Of a stretch of DNA of 6,108 bases, positions 5,618 through 6,108 are shown one piece after another; the stretch's first letter is position 1, and every line of letters begins with the position of its first letter. Location: the NCBI GenBank assembly GCA_964627855.1, contig CAZVLE010000044.1:1-6108 (forward strand). Direction: 5' to 3'. The notes under the pieces are model-generated. The model saw only the letters and a list, made by a program, of their open reading frames with translations. It was not told where the DNA came from and did not search any database. This DNA is from CAZVLE01 sp964627855. GTDB taxonomy: Bacteria > Bacillota > Dethiobacteria > DTU022. The position numbers and the translations under genes were made by a program.

Positions 5618-5953
5618 ATGCAGTTGAAAATTGACATTAAAAAAACCCAGGTTTACTTCTCCCCAGAAAATGAGGAAGAAAAAGCTAAATTAACAGCCCT
5701 CTGGAAAATCCTCATAGATTGTGTCAAGGATACCAGGAAGCTTGTTCCAGTGGGTGAGTATGTGCCCCAAAAAAACGACACCAGCGCGGCTTTTTATATC
5801 GAGGGACTGGAATTAGAAGGCAGCACTTTTGCAGAAGTGAGAGTTGATAAAGATACCGAGGTTTATTGCAAAACCTGCAACAAACTGGTTAAATTAAAGG
5901 CAGGAGAAGTTATTCCTCTCTGCTGTGGAACCATGATGTTAATTGTGGATTAA
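5618..5953 (+). CDS. 111-residue protein with desulforedoxin-like C-terminal metal site
   Basis: The last 30 residues carry C84-K-T-C87, then 14 residues with KAGE, then C102-C103-G-T-M-M. This is the CX2C-X14/15-CC-G-X2-M signature of desulforedoxin and of the N-terminal domain of desulfoferrodoxin, where four cysteines hold one iron (zinc in some relatives). The first 80 residues are not desulforedoxin and are unrecognised: a charged helix (about 17-38, with LWKILIDCVKD), then KLVPVGEYVP and FYIEGLELEG. There is no superoxide-reductase centre, so it is neither full desulfoferrodoxin nor the free 36-residue desulforedoxin. A cytosolic metal- or electron-handling role is possible; a structural zinc ribbon is equally so. 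The GAAAGG SD lies 5 bases before the ATG at 5618; another ATG at 5614 gives only six codons. The gene is monocistronic, ended by a strong terminator. Confidence 0.85.
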   Translation: MQLKIDIKKTQVYFSPENEEEKAKLTALWKILIDCVKDTRKLVPVGEYVPQKNDTSAAFYIEGLELEGSTFAEVRVDKDTEVYCKTCNKLVKLKAGEVIPLCCGTMMLIVD

Positions 5954-5977
5954 TATATAAAACTTTACTTATGCCCG

Positions 5978-6010
5978 GCCCCGGTTTATCAAGCAACCGG
6001 GGCTTTTTTT
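5978..6010 (+). terminator. Intrinsic terminator after the 111-residue gene
   Basis: GCCCCGGTT (5978-5986) and AACCGGGGC (5995-6003) form a perfect 9-bp GC-rich stem with an 8-base loop, followed at once by seven T (6004-6010). It begins 24 bases after the stop codon. This is a textbook Rho-independent terminator for the plus strand; the opposite strand has no matching T-run. Confidence 0.92.
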
Positions 6011-6108
6011 ACCTGCCAGAGAACTGATCCAGATCATTGGCTCCTTTACACATTATTGCTCAGCATCTTTTCCCAGCCGGCGATTTAAACCGATTCATAG
6101 ATAAGCAA
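6011..6108. other. Right-edge intergenic sequence, nothing assignable
   Basis: Ninety-eight bases after the terminator. On the minus strand an AAAGGAG lies 3 bases before an ATG at about 6036, but the frame is only about 20 codons and runs through the terminator stem. I see no other gene start, RNA gene or repeat. Confidence 0.4.

Noticed and set aside
5973..6038. Short minus-strand frame with AAAGGAG before an ATG
   Set aside because: SD spacing is only 3 bases, and the frame of about 20 codons passes through the terminator stem.

Overview
The window most likely comes from an anaerobic Clostridia-type Firmicute. Composition is moderate in GC, with AT-rich intergenic regions and strong purine-rich Shine-Dalgarno (SD) sites. 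It carries a desulforedoxin-like metal site, a sigma-54-type promoter and a DUF432/MscS pair. This assignment is an inference from style and gene content; there is no rRNA or other marker gene here.

Layout from left to right. (1) A long plus-strand gene (125-2611) encodes a HerA/FtsK-type P-loop ATPase with a C-terminal coiled-coil hairpin. A small ACCGG dyad lies upstream. (2) A 444-base gap (2612-3055) separates this gene from the convergent mscS-like gene. It holds no convincing gene but is rich in inverted repeats, including a strong 18-bp hairpin inside a GC-rich island that may be a structured RNA or a dispersed repeat. (3) A tight minus-strand operon follows: a soluble DUF432-like protein (4693-3899) and then an MscS-family mechanosensitive channel (3898-3056). 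Stop and start codons abut as TAAATG. The operon has its own predicted promoter, which overlaps the tail of a terminator. (4) A minus-strand gene for an 85-residue four-cysteine protein (5187-4930) has a very good -24/-12 (sigma-54) promoter and ends at a perfect 16-bp inverted repeat. (5) A 430-base AT-rich divergent region holds that promoter and, facing right, a sigma-70-type promoter with a leader hairpin. (6) A plus-strand gene (5618-5953) encodes a 111-residue protein ending in a CX2C-X14-CC desulforedoxin-like metal site, followed by a textbook intrinsic terminator. The last 98 bases show nothing clear.

How the genes relate: the only pair with a clear functional link is DUF432-mscS, which looks like a channel plus a cytosolic partner made together for osmotic or turgor response. 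The two small cysteine proteins are divergently transcribed and may respond to metal, redox or nitrogen status, but nothing in the sequence proves a shared job. The ATPase stands alone; no nuclease or other usual HerA partner is visible. I see no CRISPR array, tRNA, rRNA or complete insertion sequence.
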